Source: Neptuniibacter halophilus
GTDB taxonomy: Bacteria > Pseudomonadota > Gammaproteobacteria > Pseudomonadales > Balneatricaceae
Assembly: GCF_030295765.1 (NCBI RefSeq)
Contig: NZ_AP027292.1
Span: 1,054,001 to 1,118,000, forward strand
Reading direction: 5' to 3'
Length of the DNA: 64,000 bases
Under the pieces are notes generated by a model that did not search any database, had not been told where the DNA came from, and was given only the letters and a program-made list of their open reading frames with translations. Position numbers and translations under genes: made by a program. Below are positions 1 through 10,898 of the stretch, one piece after another; position 1 is the stretch's first letter, and each line of letters starts with the position of its first letter.

Positions 1-2
1 TG

Positions 3-347
3 TCTGCCCTGCTTCAGGGCTGGGGCTGCGAAGTAACCACCGCCCTTTCCGGACAACGGGCGATGGAACTGGTCAGCGATGACGGCTTCCAGCCGGAGAT
101 TATTCTGGCCGATTACCACCTCTCCGAAACCCATACCGGTACGATGGCCCTGCGGGAGCTGCAGCCCTTGCTGGAAAAAGACGTGCCATCCATCGTCATT
201 ACCGCTGACCGCACCGATGAGGTGAAAGAGGAGATCAGCAACAGTGGCGCGCAGTTACTCACCAAGCCGATCCGCCCGGCAGCACTAAGAGCGATGATTA
301 ATAAAACCATCGCCAACGCCCGGGCCAGCAGCAGCGAGCAGACATAA
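3..347 (+). CDS. Hybrid sensor histidine kinase, C-terminal receiver domain (5' part outside window)
   Basis: Only the last ~114 codons are present; the reading frame is open to the left edge. What is visible is a CheY-like receiver domain: a hydrophobic strand ending in an Asp (IILADYHLSE), a later IVITAD strand and a conserved Lys-Pro pair (LLTKPIRP). The tail is short, as expected for a receiver fused to the end of a hybrid kinase. The gene faces a LuxR-type regulator and acs. In Vibrio and Pseudomonas the same neighbourhood holds CrbS, a kinase with an N-terminal sodium:solute symporter domain, so CrbS is the likely identity. The symporter, PAS and kinase parts cannot be seen here, so the name is inference. 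Confidence 0.75.
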   Translation, partial: SALLQGWGCEVTTALSGQRAMELVSDDGFQPEIILADYHLSETHTGTMALRELQPLLEKDVPSIVITADRTDEVKEEISNSGAQLLTKPIRPAALRAMINKTIANARASSSEQT

Positions 348-377
348 AAATAAGCTTACCGGCAACAGCCGCGCCTT

Positions 378-447
378 TAGGAGGCGCGTCTCGCGCAGAG
401 CGGCTCCGAAAATTCGCCACATCTTCGCACCGTGATGGCGCTCCCAC
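378..447. repeat. Diverged single copy of a GTAGGAG-type extragenic repeat
   Basis: The left half reads TAGGAGGCGCGTCTCGCGC and the right half ends GGCGCTCCCAC, the inverted counterpart. The middle contains a GCCACA...TTCGCAC segment that lines up with the tandem units at 28885-29095. It lies about 30 bp after the stop of the hybrid kinase, between two convergent genes. Confidence 0.65.
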
Positions 448-483
448 AAAAAATCGTGCATCGACCAAGCTGAAACCAATAAA

Positions 484-503
484 AAAGCACCCTAAGGTGC
501 TTT
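484..503 (-). terminator. Intrinsic terminator of the LuxR-type regulator gene
   Basis: Eight-bp stem AAAGCACC / GGTGCTTT with a 4-nt loop. Read on the minus strand it is followed by a run of T. It lies 22 bp past the regulator's stop codon. Confidence 0.75.
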
Positions 504-525
504 CCAGAACTCTGACTGAGTAAAG

Positions 526-1191
526 TTATTCCAGATCGGTTTTTGGTGGTTCCACACCCAGACGCTGGGCTGCAATCACCGCCTGAGTGCGGCTGTGCAC
601 ACCCAGTTTGCGCAAAATCGCCGTTACGTGCGCTTTGATGGTGGCTTCAGAAACACTCAACTCGTAAGCGATCTGCTTGTTCAGCAATCCCTCTGTCAAC
701 ATAGTCAGCACGCGGAACTGCTGCGGCGTCAGAGCCGCCAGCGCTGCGGCAAACTTCTGATCATCTTCACTGACATCACCGAGGTTGTCAGCCACTTCCT
801 GCGGCAGCCATTCTTCACCTTCCAGCACTGCGACGATCGCATCGCCGATGGTTTCCAGAGGTGCCGATTTGGGGATAAAGCCGGAAGCACCATAATCAAT
901 GGCACGACGCATTACATTCGGCTCTTCACTACCGGAAACCACAACCACCGGAATACCGGGGTTCTGACCACGCAGGAAAACCAGACCGGAGAAGCCGTTG
1001 GTGCCCGGCATGTGGATATCCAGCAGAACCAGATCAGCATCCGAGTGCTGCTCTACCGCCTCCTGCACTGCGGTCAATGAATCCGCTTCAATGGTTTCCA
1101 CACCCGGAATCGCCTGATTCACCGCCTGCTTCAACGCAGCACGAAACAGCGGGTGATCATCAGCGATAATAATTTTTTGTGCTAACTGCAT
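526..1191 (-). CDS. crbR: LuxR/NarL-family response regulator, CrbR-like activator of acs
   Basis: 221 residues. The receiver domain covers about 1-120, with acidic pocket DD, phospho-acceptor Asp in LVLLDIHMPG and Lys in IPKSAP. The LuxR helix-turn-helix is near 150-215 (LTPQQFRVLTMLTEGLLNKQIA ... ATIKAHVTAILRKLGVHSR). It lies downstream of acs on the same strand, separated by a strong terminator, and faces the end of a hybrid kinase. In Vibrio cholerae and Pseudomonas the CrbS/CrbR (ErdR/AgmR-related) pair activates acs during acetate use, and this arrangement fits. The family and domain calls are certain; the specific name rests on context. Confidence 0.85.
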   Translation of the reverse strand: MQLAQKIIIADDHPLFRAALKQAVNQAIPGVETIEADSLTAVQEAVEQHSDADLVLLDIHMPGTNGFSGLVFLRGQNPGIPVVVVSGSEEPNVMRRAIDYGASGFIPKSAPLETIGDAIVAVLEGEEWLPQEVADNLGDVSEDDQKFAAALAALTPQQFRVLTMLTEGLLNKQIAYELSVSEATIKAHVTAILRKLGVHSRTQAVIAAQRLGVEPPKTDLE

Positions 1192-1280
1192 GCGTTCTCT
1201 TCCCCCTTCAGAAATCCCAATACGAACGCCGACCGTTCAGAAACGGTTAATCCTGTTCTGAGCATACCACTATAAAACAA

Positions 1281-1323
1281 AAAACTCCCGCCAGCCTCAA
1301 TACATTGGGCCGGCGGGAGTTTT
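1281..1323. terminator. Strong intrinsic terminator after acs
   Basis: Twelve-bp perfect stem AAAACTCCCGCC / GGCGGGAGTTTT, extended by GCC/GGC inside one mismatch, with T runs on both sides. It lies between the end of acs and the start of the regulator, so the two minus-strand genes are probably separate transcription units. Confidence 0.85.
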
Positions 1324-1354
1324 CAGCGTACTACTTCAGCTTCAGCAATGCTGG

Positions 1355-3304
1355 TTAGCTGCGGTTCATACGGTTTTCGATCAGATCATCCACAACGGTT
1401 GGATCTGCCAGAGTAGAAGTATCACCCAGAGAACCGAAATCGTCCTCGGCAATCTTACGCAGGATACGGCGCATGATCTTACCGGAACGGGTCTTAGGCA
1501 TACCCGGTGCGAACTGAATCAAATCCGGAGATGCGATCGGGCCGATCTCGGAGCGAACCCAGGTACGCAGCTCTTTCAGCAGCTCATCAGACTGATCGAA
1601 GCCAGCCTGCAGAGTCACGTAAACGTAGATGCCCTGACCCTTAACTTCGTGCGGATAACCGACTACCGCAGCTTCAGCTACCGCCTCGTGAGCTACCAGC
1701 GCAGATTCGATCTCTGCTGTACCCATACGGTGACCGGATACGTTGATTACGTCATCAACACGACCGGTGATCCAGTAGTAATCATCTGCGTCACGACGAG
1801 CACCGTCACCGGTGGTGTAGTAACCCTTGTAAGTAGAGAAGTAAGTCTGAATAAAGCGCTCATGGTCACCCCAGATAGAGCGGCTCTGTCCAGGCCAGGA
1901 ATCTTTGATAACCAGATTACCTTCGGTCGCACCTTCCAGCTCTTTACCATCGGCATCGAGCAGCGCAGGCTGAACACCGAAGAACGGACGAGAGGCCGCA
2001 CCCGGTTTAGCCGCCGTCGCACCCGGCAGAGGCAGAATCATCATGCCGCCGGTTTCAGTCTGCCACCAGGTATCAACGATCGGGCAACGGCCCTGACCAA
2101 TAATGCGGTGGTACCACTCCCATGCTTCAGGGTTAATCGGCTCACCAACAGAACCCAGAATACGCAGGGAAGACAGGTCAGAATCGCCGAGTACATCTTC
2201 ACCCTGCTGCATCAGTGCACGGATGGCCGTTGGTGCAGTGTAGAACTGGTTAACTTTGTGTTTTTCGATAACACGGCCGAAACGGCTGTTATCCGGGTAG
2301 CTTGGCACACCTTCGAACATAACGGATGTAGCACCGTTAGCCAGCGGGCCGTATACGATGTAGCTGTGACCGGTTACCCAACCCACATCCGCAGTACACC
2401 AGTAGATGTCGCCATCTTTATAGTCAAATGCGTACTCGTGAGTCATGGCAGCGTAAACCATGTAACCACCGGTAGTGTGCTTCAGACCTTTCGGCGCACC
2501 CGTAGAACCGGAGGTGTAGAGAATGAACATCGGCGCTTCTGCTTCCATCTCTTCAGGCGCACAGTCCGCAGAGGCTTCAGCTACGATATCTTCGTACCAT
2601 ACGTCGACATCGCTGTTCCAGGCTACGTCGTCTTCAACACGCTTAACAACGATTACACTCTGAACACAGGCTTTCGCTGCGCCATGTTCCAGCGCCTTAT
2701 CTACATTGGCTTTCAGCGGTACTGATTTACCTGCGCGCAGAGAGTAGTTAGAGGTTACAACAACCTTGGACTTAGCACCCTCGATACGTGCCGCCAGCGC
2801 TTCCGGAGAGAAGCCACCGAAAACGATCGAGTGAACCGCACCGATACGGGTACACGCCAGCATCGCTACAGCAGCTTCCGGAATCATCGGCATGTACAGG
2901 GTAACTACATCGCCCTTCTCAACGCCCTGGGCTTTCAGCGCGTTAGCAAATTTACATACGCGCTCATGCAGATCGCGGTAGGTGATGTTTTCAGATTCGC
3001 TCGGATCATCACCTTCCCAGATGATGGCAACCTGATCGCCACGGGTTTCCAGGTGGCGGTCCAGGCAGTTGTAAGACGCGTTCAGTGTGCCGTCTTCAAA
3101 CCAGCGGATATCGACGTTGTGCGGATCAAAAGAGGTGTTTTTAACTTTGGTGTATGGCTTGAACCAATCCAGACGCTTTCCTGCTTCGCCCCAGAATGCA
3201 TCCGGATCGTTGACGGATTGCTCATACATCGCCAGATATTTTTCGTTATCAATATGCGCGTTTGCCGCAATCTCCGGACTTACTGGATATACCTTTTCAC
3301 TCAT
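1355..3304 (-). CDS. acs: Acetyl-CoA synthetase
   Basis: 649 residues, the normal length for Acs (about 650). It converts acetate, ATP and CoA to acetyl-CoA through acetyl-AMP in the cytoplasm. The adenylate-forming signature [14 protein letters not shown] is near 265, the WWQTETGG motif near 415, [11 protein letters not shown] near 525, and the C-terminal [15 protein letters not shown] holds the catalytic Lys that is acetylation-controlled in this family. The start is the first Met of the usual [12 protein letters not shown] opening. The 216-bp gap upstream, after fleR, should contain its promoter. The adjacent two-component system is its likely activator. Confidence 0.97.
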   Translation of the reverse strand: MSEKVYPVSPEIAANAHIDNEKYLAMYEQSVNDPDAFWGEAGKRLDWFKPYTKVKNTSFDPHNVDIRWFEDGTLNASYNCLDRHLETRGDQVAIIWEGDDPSESENITYRDLHERVCKFANALKAQGVEKGDVVTLYMPMIPEAAVAMLACTRIGAVHSIVFGGFSPEALAARIEGAKSKVVVTSNYSLRAGKSVPLKANVDKALEHGAAKACVQSVIVVKRVEDDVAWNSDVDVWYEDIVAEASADCAPEEMEAEAPMFILYTSGSTGAPKGLKHTTGGYMVYAAMTHEYAFDYKDGDIYWCTADVGWVTGHSYIVYGPLANGATSVMFEGVPSYPDNSRFGRVIEKHKVNQFYTAPTAIRALMQQGEDVLGDSDLSSLRILGSVGEPINPEAWEWYHRIIGQGRCPIVDTWWQTETGGMMILPLPGATAAKPGAASRPFFGVQPALLDADGKELEGATEGNLVIKDSWPGQSRSIWGDHERFIQTYFSTYKGYYTTGDGARRDADDYYWITGRVDDVINVSGHRMGTAEIESALVAHEAVAEAAVVGYPHEVKGQGIYVYVTLQAGFDQSDELLKELRTWVRSEIGPIASPDLIQFAPGMPKTRSGKIMRRILRKIAEDDFGSLGDTSTLADPTVVDDLIENRMNRS

Positions 3305-3520
3305 CGTGATGCCCTTAGCTTGGTTATATTATTCTTTACGCCTCTGGATCGCCTTTACTTTCTTGATTGTTATTTTTGAACGCGATCAGGCTTTTATATC
3401 AGGACTTAGATTTATACAGAAGGGGCGACACCAGCCTGAATTAGACATTGGTATATCCGGCGTAAGACCTTAGTCTCTAGAGGCCTTTATTACGCGGGAA
3501 AGCGGCCGAAAAGGCGGGGC

Positions 3521-4888
3521 TCATCGCCCCAGCTCTTTATCCAGATCGATCCCCAGTTCACGCATTTTTGCCAGTTTGTAGCGCAGGGTTCGCGGACTGA
3601 TTCCGAGATTTTCTGCCGCCTCTTTACGGCTGCCGTGGGTGGCTTTCAGGGCATCGACGATCAACTGAAACTCATGCTGGCGCATCCCTTCTCCCAACTG
3701 CCCGGCCAGATCTTCATCGGAGATCTCCTCTGAATCCTGCAAGGTACTTTCTGCCAGATCATCGGGGTTCAGCATCAGATCAGCCACGCCGATCTCAACA
3801 CCCTGCTGCAGAATCAGCGCGCGCTGCACCACGTTATCGAGCTCTCGCACATTACCCGGCCAACTGTAGGCCGCCAGTGCCTGCTTAACCTCATCCGCCA
3901 GAGACACCGGTGCCCGGTGCATCTTCTGACAATGCTTGCGAAACAACCGTTCAGCCAGAGGCACAATATCGGCCGGACGTTCACGCAACGGTTTCCACTG
4001 CAACGGAAACACATTCAACCGATAGTACAGGTCTTCGCGGAATTTACCTTCAGCCACGTAAGATTCCAGCTTACGGTTGGTGGTTGCCAGCACCCGTACA
4101 TCCAGCGGAATAACCTTACGTCCGCCGATGCGTTCTACCTCCTGTTCCTGCAGCACACGCAGCAGTTTGGCCTGCAATCCCAGATCCATCTCTGAGATTT
4201 CATCCAGCAGCAGCGTGCCGCCATCAGCCTGTTCAAACTTGCCCGGCGAACTGCTGTAAGCCCCGGTAAACGCGCCTTTTTCATGACCAAACAGGGTGGC
4301 TTCCAGCATATTCTCTGGAATCGCCGCGCAGTTAATCGCAATAAACGGCTTACCTGCCCGGCCTGAATGACTGTGTATATACTGCGCCAGCACCTCTTTA
4401 CCGGTACCTGACTCACCGGAGATCAGCACGGTGGAATCCGAGGTAGCCACCCGCCGCGCCAGTTGCAGCAACTGCTTGCTCGCCGCCTCTTCGGCGATTG
4501 GCTGCTCAACCTCTTCCGCCGTCGTTTCACCGACCGCGAAACGACGCACAGCAGAGATCAGCGCCGCCGAATCAAACGGTTTCATCAGGTAGTCCACCGC
4601 ACCGGCTTTAATCGCCTCTACCGCCTTGCTGACCTGACCAAATGCGGTGATCAGCATCACCGGCAGCCCCGGATAATGAAGCCTGATCTGTTCCAGCAGC
4701 GCATGACCGTCCATGCCCGGCATGTTCACATCACTGACCACCATATCCACCTGATTGTCAGCCAGCATCTCCAGCGCCTGTTCGGCGTCTTCCGCCGCCA
4801 GAAAATCGAACCCGGCCAGCTCCAGCGTGTCACACAGCGCTTCACGCAACTCACTGTCATCTTCCACTATCAAAATACGGTTAGACAT
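3521..4888 (-). CDS. fleR: Sigma-54-dependent flagellar response regulator FleR
   Basis: 455 residues: receiver (1-120, Asp in [13 protein letters not shown], Lys in LMKPFDS), AAA+ activator domain (about 135-370; Walker A GESGTGKE, sigma-54 contact loop GAFTGA, Walker [11 protein letters not shown]), and a Fis-type HTH ([20 protein letters not shown]). It follows fleS after 12 bp in the fleQ-fleS-fleR order. In Pseudomonas FleR is phosphorylated by FleS and switches on class III flagellar genes (hook, basal body) from sigma-54 promoters. Downstream flagellar genes such as fliE are not adjacent here; acs follows instead. Confidence 0.95.
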   Translation of the reverse strand: MSNRILIVEDDSELREALCDTLELAGFDFLAAEDAEQALEMLADNQVDMVVSDVNMPGMDGHALLEQIRLHYPGLPVMLITAFGQVSKAVEAIKAGAVDYLMKPFDSAALISAVRRFAVGETTAEEVEQPIAEEAASKQLLQLARRVATSDSTVLISGESGTGKEVLAQYIHSHSGRAGKPFIAINCAAIPENMLEATLFGHEKGAFTGAYSSSPGKFEQADGGTLLLDEISEMDLGLQAKLLRVLQEQEVERIGGRKVIPLDVRVLATTNRKLESYVAEGKFREDLYYRLNVFPLQWKPLRERPADIVPLAERLFRKHCQKMHRAPVSLADEVKQALAAYSWPGNVRELDNVVQRALILQQGVEIGVADLMLNPDDLAESTLQDSEEISDEDLAGQLGEGMRQHEFQLIVDALKATHGSRKEAAENLGISPRTLRYKLAKMRELGIDLDKELGR

Positions 4889-4900
4889 AAGATTTTCCGT

Positions 4901-5992
4901 TCAGTTAGTTTGCGGCGCAGTCGCTGGCAACAGAATACTGGCCACCGTACCTTGTCCCGGTGTTGAATGAAGTAAAAACTGACCATGATGCGCATGGGCA
5001 ACCACCTGAGCCACCGCCAGCCCAAGCCCGGTACCGTGAGACTTGGTGGTATAGAACGGTTCCATCGCCCGCTTGACTGTCTCAGCGTCCATACCCGGGC
5101 CCTGATCGATGATATCGATCCGCAGGTTACCCTCATGAACCGACAACTGCAGAATCAGCTCACAGCCTTTTCCGGTTGCCTGCAGAGCATTCTCAATCAG
5201 GTTCATGCAGACGCCGAGCAATGCTTCACGGTTGCATTGAATCAGGTAATCCTGCGCCTGATTGATGCAATCACAATCGGCATCGTAATTCACCAGAGGC
5301 AGGTCCAGCATATCCTCCAGCTCAGCCAGAAAGCGCTGCGTGGTCATCTGGTCATCCAGACGCATCTCGCCGCGGGCAAAGATCAGCATATCCCGCACCT
5401 GCTGCTCCAGATTTGCCAGACGGGATTTGACCTTACGTGCAAATTTCTGCCGTTGCTCCTGCTGCAGATCAGGGCGCATTAAATGATCCACATACAGCAA
5501 GGCTGCAGACAGTGGCGTACGGATCTGATGCGCCAGCGAGGCCATCATACGCCCCATTTCAGAGAGGCGCTGATAGTGAGATAACCGCCCCTGCAACAGC
5601 CGGGTTTCGGTCTGGTCGGTCAACAGGACTAACTGCCCCGGCTCATGATCCATCGCCCGGGTCATTAAACTGACGCGCCGGCCATTTTTCAGGGAGACCT
5701 CATGACCATCATCACTGCGCGGCGCAAAGCTGCGCTCAATCACCTCGAACCAGCGCTCCCCCTGCAACGGTTCACCGAGAAATGCCACCGCCGCCGGATT
5801 GGCTTCGGCGACCACCCCGGAACCGTCGATCAGAACAACCCCGGCCGGCAACACGCCAAGCAGGTGCTGATAGCGATCACTTAAGGTATGCGCAACCGGT
5901 GAATGTTCACGGCTGGCCAACTCAGCTTTAAGCGCCTGCAGCTCAGACTCGAGCTCACGGATCCGCTGCTGATCACTGTTTTCTGTATTCAT
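4901..5992 (-). CDS. fleS: Flagellar sensor histidine kinase FleS
   Basis: 363 residues, no transmembrane segments, so cytoplasmic. An N-terminal coiled stretch is followed by a PAS domain (about 40-135), a HisKA domain with the phospho-acceptor in LAHQIRTPLSA (about 155), and a HATPase domain (NLIENALQATG, DIIDQGPGMD, GTGLGLAVAQ). Its ATG abuts the fleQ stop with no gap, so it is translated with fleQ. It is the partner kinase of FleR in the sigma-54 flagellar cascade. The signal it senses is unknown. Confidence 0.93.
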   Translation of the reverse strand: MNTENSDQQRIRELESELQALKAELASREHSPVAHTLSDRYQHLLGVLPAGVVLIDGSGVVAEANPAAVAFLGEPLQGERWFEVIERSFAPRSDDGHEVSLKNGRRVSLMTRAMDHEPGQLVLLTDQTETRLLQGRLSHYQRLSEMGRMMASLAHQIRTPLSAALLYVDHLMRPDLQQEQRQKFARKVKSRLANLEQQVRDMLIFARGEMRLDDQMTTQRFLAELEDMLDLPLVNYDADCDCINQAQDYLIQCNREALLGVCMNLIENALQATGKGCELILQLSVHEGNLRIDIIDQGPGMDAETVKRAMEPFYTTKSHGTGLGLAVAQVVAHAHHGQFLLHSTPGQGTVASILLPATAPQTN

Positions 5993-7411
5993 TTACTTAC
6001 GTTGAATCCCGTACTTACGCATTTTTTCCACCAGAGTGGTTCGCCGGATCTGCAACAGCTCCGCTGCCCGGGCCACCACATTATTAGCGGCATTCAGGGC
6101 CTGATCGATCAGACTGCGTTCAATTGATTCAAGATGCGACTTCAAGTCTAGACCGCTCTTCGGCAGGTGATCCAGAAGCGGGGCCTCCGTCACCTGCGGC
6201 ATCGTGGCAGATTCCATATCATCTGTCCGGTAACGCTCCGGATCAGGCTCTGCAACATGCCGGAATCGCTCCGGCAACTCGCTGACCCCCACCACCCCGT
6301 TCGGGTACAGAATAGCTAACCGTTCTATCAGATTGGCCAGCTCACGGACATTCCCCGGCCATGGATGTTGCGCCAGAGACTCAATCGCACTCGGCTGCAG
6401 TCTTACCGAATCAAAGCCCTGCTGCTTAACGCGTTCTATCAACTCCTGCAGCAAAACAGGCAGATCTTCCGTGCGCTCGCGCAGAGGCGGCATCTCGATA
6501 GGAAATACATTCAGGCGGTAGTAAAGATCTTCGCGGAACTCTCCCGCCTCGATCATCTGCTCCAGATCTTTATGCGTGGCGGCAATCACCCGGATATCCG
6601 CCTCCAGCGTTTTAGTCCCACCAATGCGCTCAAACTTCCGTTCCTGCAATACCCGCAGCAGCTTGACCTGCATCGGCAGCGGCATATCACCGATCTCATC
6701 CAGAAACAGAGTGCCCCCCTGGGCCAGCTCAAAGCGCCCCGGACGGCTGGAAACAGCACCGGTAAAGGCCCCTTTTTCATGGCCGAAGAGCTCGCTCTCT
6801 AAAAGATCCGCCGGAATCGCTCCACAGTTAATCGGAACAAACGGCCCGGCCTTACGCACCGAGTGGTCATGCAGGTTGCGTGCAACTACCTCTTTGCCGG
6901 TACCGGACTCACCGGTGATCATGACATTCACATCGCGTCCGGCCACCTGCGCCATCGCCTGACGAACCCTGAGCATTGGCTGACTGCAACCGACCAGACT
7001 GGAAAACAACTGATCCGCAGCATCCGGCGCGATACCGGCACTGATCTGCTGTTTCACTAACTGGGCCCGATGCAACATATCCTGCAACTGCTGGTAATTG
7101 AACGGAATGGGCAACTCACCGAGCAGCAGTGATTTAAGCTCTGCGGGCAACTCTTCCACTTCCGCCCACTCGCCCAGCGTCACCACCGCCGCAGCCGGCA
7201 CCTTCTGCTGCAACTCACGGATCAGTTTTTCCAGCGAGATTGGCAACTGACTCTGCCCCAGCAGCACCAGATCAGCAGGTACAGGCTCGCTGGCAGATTG
7301 CAGCCAATCCACAAAACCAAAGAATTCGCAGGATTGATCGAGAAACGTCAGCGCGGACTGAATCAACTCCCGCCGACTTAAATCATCATCAATGACCAGA
7401 ACAGAGGACAT
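5993..7411 (-). CDS. fleQ: Flagellar master regulator FleQ (sigma-54 activator)
   Basis: 472 residues. The N-terminal receiver-like domain is degenerate: where the phospho-acceptor Asp should be, the strand reads LVLLGQSQ, as is typical for FleQ. The AAA+ domain (about 135-375) has [14 protein letters not shown] and LFLDEIGDMP. The C-terminal HTH reads ARAAELLQIRRTTLVEKM and ends GIQRK, a FleQ hallmark. FleQ sits at the top of the polar flagellar hierarchy and in Pseudomonas binds cyclic di-GMP and FleN. It is the first gene of the fleQSR operon; its promoter must lie in the 250-bp gap shared with the divergent glycan island. Confidence 0.95.
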   Translation of the reverse strand: MSSVLVIDDDLSRRELIQSALTFLDQSCEFFGFVDWLQSASEPVPADLVLLGQSQLPISLEKLIRELQQKVPAAAVVTLGEWAEVEELPAELKSLLLGELPIPFNYQQLQDMLHRAQLVKQQISAGIAPDAADQLFSSLVGCSQPMLRVRQAMAQVAGRDVNVMITGESGTGKEVVARNLHDHSVRKAGPFVPINCGAIPADLLESELFGHEKGAFTGAVSSRPGRFELAQGGTLFLDEIGDMPLPMQVKLLRVLQERKFERIGGTKTLEADIRVIAATHKDLEQMIEAGEFREDLYYRLNVFPIEMPPLRERTEDLPVLLQELIERVKQQGFDSVRLQPSAIESLAQHPWPGNVRELANLIERLAILYPNGVVGVSELPERFRHVAEPDPERYRTDDMESATMPQVTEAPLLDHLPKSGLDLKSHLESIERSLIDQALNAANNVVARAAELLQIRRTTLVEKMRKYGIQRK

Positions 7412-7516
7412 AAGCGTAAACCGGATATTTTCTATTGCCGGTAATAGTTACGTGCATCGACAGGAATGTCAATAAACCGTCATCAGATAAGACTCAACAA
7501 TTTTGACGGCATTTTT

Positions 7517-7544
7517 TTGACTTGCAGGAATATATCTCTATTAT
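7517..7544 (+). promoter_or_regulatory. Candidate sigma-70 promoter of the glycan island
   Basis: TTGACT, a 16-nt spacer, then TATTAT, on the strand of rfbF and about 115 bp before its ATG. It is the best match in the 7412-7661 gap. No JUMPstart/ops element (GGCGGTAG) is seen in the leader. Confidence 0.5.
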
Positions 7545-7661
7545 GAGCTGACAACAGGAAAGGCTAAACCGATAAAGCAAATAAATACTTTAGAGCTAAG
7601 TACAGGCGCCGAAAAACTAACTATGGCGATTATTTTCTTTGCAGCCCAGGACGATAGATAA

Positions 7662-8432
7662 ATGAAAGCAGTCATCCTCGCAGGCGGACTTGGCACCCGA
7701 ATATCTGAAGAAACACATCTGAAGCCTAAACCGATGATTCAGATCGGCGGAAAGCCCATCCTGTGGCATATAATGAAGATCTACTCAGCTCACGGCATCA
7801 ATGACTTCATCATCTGCTGCGGCTATAAGGGCTATATCATCAAAGAGTATTTTGCCAACTACTTCCTTCATATGTCCGATGTCACCTTTGATATGCGCTC
7901 TAATGAGATGGAAGTACATCATCGCTTTGCCGAACCCTGGAAAGTCACGCTTGTCGACACTGGCGCCAATACCATGACCGGCGGACGACTTAAACGGGTT
8001 TCAGAGTATCTGAAGGACGAAGAAGCCTTCTGCTTCACCTACGGTGATGGTGTCAGCGATGTAAATATCTCCGACCTGATCAAATTCCATAAACAGAAAG
8101 GTGTAAAAGCTACGCTGACAGCAGCTATTCCTCCAGGCCGTTTCGGCGCCCTGAATCTGCACGGAGACATGGTCAATCGTTTCCAGGAAAAGCCCAAAGG
8201 CGATGGTTCCATGATCAATGGAGGCTTCTTCGTGCTCTCTCCCGATGTTCTGGACTACATCGAAGGCGACCACACCACCTGGGAAGACGAACCTGTCGGT
8301 CGACTCGCAGAAGAGGGGCAACTGGCAGCATTCAAACACGATGGCTTCTGGCAACCGATGGATACGTTGCGTGATCACACCGTTCTGCAAAACCTCTGGG
8401 AGAAAGGAAACGCTCCGTGGAAGATCTGGTGA
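7662..8432 (+). CDS. rfbF: Glucose-1-phosphate cytidylyltransferase
   Basis: 256 residues, full length. The nucleotidyltransferase signature [19 protein letters not shown] is at the N-terminus, followed by [14 protein letters not shown], the YGDGVSDV metal-binding strand and the [10 protein letters not shown] segment typical of RfbF/DdhA. It makes CDP-glucose from CTP and glucose-1-phosphate, the entry step to CDP-3,6-dideoxyhexoses. It is the first gene of the twelve-gene island and overlaps rfbG by 16 bp, so the two are translationally coupled. Confidence 0.95.
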   Translation: MKAVILAGGLGTRISEETHLKPKPMIQIGGKPILWHIMKIYSAHGINDFIICCGYKGYIIKEYFANYFLHMSDVTFDMRSNEMEVHHRFAEPWKVTLVDTGANTMTGGRLKRVSEYLKDEEAFCFTYGDGVSDVNISDLIKFHKQKGVKATLTAAIPPGRFGALNLHGDMVNRFQEKPKGDGSMINGGFFVLSPDVLDYIEGDHTTWEDEPVGRLAEEGQLAAFKHDGFWQPMDTLRDHTVLQNLWEKGNAPWKIW

Positions 8433-9487
8433 TAGACCAAAACTTCTGGCACCAGCGCAAGGTATTCATAACCGGGCATACAGGCTTCAAAGGCGGCTGG
8501 CTGGGGCTATGGCTGAAAAAATTGGGGGCACAGGTAACAGGTTATGCACTTCAGCCTGATACCACACCGAACCTTTTCAGCCTGCTGGGCTGCCAGCAGG
8601 TGTGTGACCGGTCCATCATTGCTGACATTCGTGATCTGTCTGCTCTCAAACAAGCCCTCATCCAGTCTGAAGCCGAGATTGTCTTTCATCTGGCCGCGCA
8701 GCCCCTGGTCCGAAGAAGCTACGCCGACCCCATAGAAACGTTCTCGACTAATATAATAGGCACCGCCAATCTGCTAGAAGCAGTACGTCAGGCCCCCACG
8801 GTCCTATCGGTTATCAATGTTACCTCTGATAAATGCTATGAAAACCAAGGCTTCAGCCGAGGTTATATTGAAACCGATCCGATGGGGGGCCATGACCCTT
8901 ACAGCGCCAGTAAAGGTTGCTCAGAACTGATTACCAGCGCCTATCAGCGCTCCTACCTGCAGGATCAAGGCATTTCGGTCGCCAGTGCCAGAGCCGGCAA
9001 TGTAATGGGTGGTGGCGACTGGTCCGGTGACCGGCTTCTCCCGGATGCGATACGGGCTTTTTCAGAGGGGCACCCCTTACACCTTCGCGCGCCTGGCTCC
9101 ATTCGCCCCTGGCAGCATGTGCTCGAGCCTCTCGCCGGCTATCTCCTTCTGGGACAGAAAATTGATGCGACCTCCACAGCGCAAACTGGCTGGAACTTCG
9201 GCCCGGATGAGTCCGGTGCCGCATCGGTAGAATCAGTGATTGAACTGGCAGCCGAGGCATGGGGAAACGGCGCCGCTTATACCGTTGCAGATCGGGCCCC
9301 TGATCTGCATGAAGCAGCCGTTCTGGTACTGGACAGCAGCGCAGCTAAACTACATCTCGGATGGCAACCGAAACTGACACTGCGTGAAAGCATCCGGTAC
9401 ACTATCGACTGGTATAAAGCTTTCTTTTCAGAAAAAGACCTGCTCCAACTCAGCCATCAACAGATAGATGAATATTCATCCCGATAA
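8417..9487 (+). CDS. rfbG: CDP-glucose 4,6-dehydratase
   Basis: 356 residues, extended SDR family. The NAD-binding motif is [13 protein letters not shown] (about 16-28), and the catalytic Tyr-Lys pair is [11 protein letters not shown] with Asp-Pro just before it. It converts CDP-glucose to CDP-4-keto-6-deoxyglucose. The start overlaps rfbF, and the stop is immediately followed by the rfbH ATG. Confidence 0.95.
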   Translation: MEDLVIDQNFWHQRKVFITGHTGFKGGWLGLWLKKLGAQVTGYALQPDTTPNLFSLLGCQQVCDRSIIADIRDLSALKQALIQSEAEIVFHLAAQPLVRRSYADPIETFSTNIIGTANLLEAVRQAPTVLSVINVTSDKCYENQGFSRGYIETDPMGGHDPYSASKGCSELITSAYQRSYLQDQGISVASARAGNVMGGGDWSGDRLLPDAIRAFSEGHPLHLRAPGSIRPWQHVLEPLAGYLLLGQKIDATSTAQTGWNFGPDESGAASVESVIELAAEAWGNGAAYTVADRAPDLHEAAVLVLDSSAAKLHLGWQPKLTLRESIRYTIDWYKAFFSEKDLLQLSHQQIDEYSSR

Positions 9488-10822
9488 ATGCATAAACTAG
9501 ACGAAATACGAAATAACATTTCAGCGTTGGTAACTGAGTATGCCGAGCACGCGTTTGCTGACAAGGAATTTATCCCCGGCATTACTCCGATTCCCCCTTC
9601 AGGTAAACTACTGGGTGAAGCAGAGCTTCAGAACCTGGTGTCAGCATCACTCGATGGCTGGCTCACCACAGGTCGTTTCAATGAACAGTTTGAGACCCAG
9701 CTCGCCGACTACCTTCAGGTGAAACATGTCCTGACCACAAACTCGGGTTCATCAGCCAACCTGCTGGCCTTCTCAGCATTGACCTCACCACGACTGGGTG
9801 AAAGAGCACTGCAACCAGGGGATGAAGTCATCACCGTAGCTGCCGGATTTCCGACAACGGTAAATCCCATTCTGCAGTACGGCATGATCCCGGTATTCGT
9901 AGATATCGATATCCCTACCTACAACATCAATCCAGACCGGATTGAAGCAGCCATCAGCAACAAGACCCGGGCGATAGTTCTGGCACATACGCTGGGAAAT
10001 ACATTCAATATTGACCGTGTCAGGCAACTGGCAGATCGTTATAACCTCTGGCTGATAGAAGATAGCTGTGATGCGCTCGGCTCCGAGTACAACAGCTCAG
10101 ATCCCGATCTTGGCCAACGCAAAGCCGGCACCTTCGGTGATATCGGTACTCTGAGTTTTTACCCTGCACACCATATCACAATGGGGGAAGGTGGGGCGGT
10201 ATTCACCAATAACGGTAAGCTGAAGGCCATTATAGAGTCGTTTCGTGACTGGGGACGTGATTGCTTCTGCGCCCCGGGTCAGGATAACACCTGCGGCAAA
10301 CGCTTTTGTCGCCAGCAAGGCAATCTTCCCCACGGTTATGACCACAAATATGTATACAGCCACCTGGGATACAATCTGAAAATTACCGATATGCAAGCCG
10401 CATGCGGATTGGCGCAACTAAACCGAATCGAAGAGTTCACTCGCCGCCGAAAAGAGAACTTTGCGTTTCTCCATGCCGCCCTGAAACCGAGTGAAACCAG
10501 CCTGATACTGCCGGAAGCGACCCCGGGAGCAACGCCATCATGGTTTGGCTTCCCGATCACGCTGAGGCAGAACGCTCCCATCAACCGGCTGGAGCTATTA
10601 CAGACGCTGGATCAGAGAAACATCGGCACACGTTTACTGTTTGCAGGAAACCTGACCTGCCAGCCCTATATGCAGGGAAGATCATTTCGGGTTTCAGATT
10701 CACTGAAGAATACCGATATAGTAATGAAAGACACCTTCTGGATAGGCGTGCAGCCCGCCCTCAGCGAAGAGATGTTGAGTTACGTCGCAGCAACGATCAA
10801 TGACCTGGTCAAACCCGACTGA
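9488..10822 (+). CDS. rfbH: CDP-4-keto-6-deoxyglucose-3-dehydrase (E1, RfbH)
   Basis: 444 residues, aspartate aminotransferase fold. The residue that normally forms the PLP Schiff base (Lys) is His ([14 protein letters not shown]), the E1 signature: PMP is held non-covalently and the enzyme removes the C-3 hydroxyl. The iron-sulphur cysteines are visible as C-x-C-x7-C ([11 protein letters not shown]), with a further Cys about 64 residues upstream in EDSCDALG. E1 needs electrons from an E3-type reductase (DdhD/AscD). No such gene is in the window, so the reductase must be elsewhere or replaced. Confidence 0.95.
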   Translation: MHKLDEIRNNISALVTEYAEHAFADKEFIPGITPIPPSGKLLGEAELQNLVSASLDGWLTTGRFNEQFETQLADYLQVKHVLTTNSGSSANLLAFSALTSPRLGERALQPGDEVITVAAGFPTTVNPILQYGMIPVFVDIDIPTYNINPDRIEAAISNKTRAIVLAHTLGNTFNIDRVRQLADRYNLWLIEDSCDALGSEYNSSDPDLGQRKAGTFGDIGTLSFYPAHHITMGEGGAVFTNNGKLKAIIESFRDWGRDCFCAPGQDNTCGKRFCRQQGNLPHGYDHKYVYSHLGYNLKITDMQAACGLAQLNRIEEFTRRRKENFAFLHAALKPSETSLILPEATPGATPSWFGFPITLRQNAPINRLELLQTLDQRNIGTRLLFAGNLTCQPYMQGRSFRVSDSLKNTDIVMKDTFWIGVQPALSEEMLSYVAATINDLVKPD

Positions 10823-10898
10823 ATCATTGCCCGTTTATAAAATAACCTCCGGGATGCAGCCCCAGAATAACAAAACAGATAATTCAGGAGATGGTGTG

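Noticed and set aside
1649..2725. Long open frame (358 codons) on the plus strand across acs
   Set aside because: Fully inside and antisense to a certain acs gene; its product is Arg/Thr-rich without any domain, as expected from the complement of a biased gene.
7549..7575. Sigma-28-like ACCGATAA before rfbF
   Set aside because: The -10 half is close to GCCGATAA but the -35 position reads TGAC, so it is weaker than the sigma-70 match upstream; kept only as a possibility that the island is under flagellar control.
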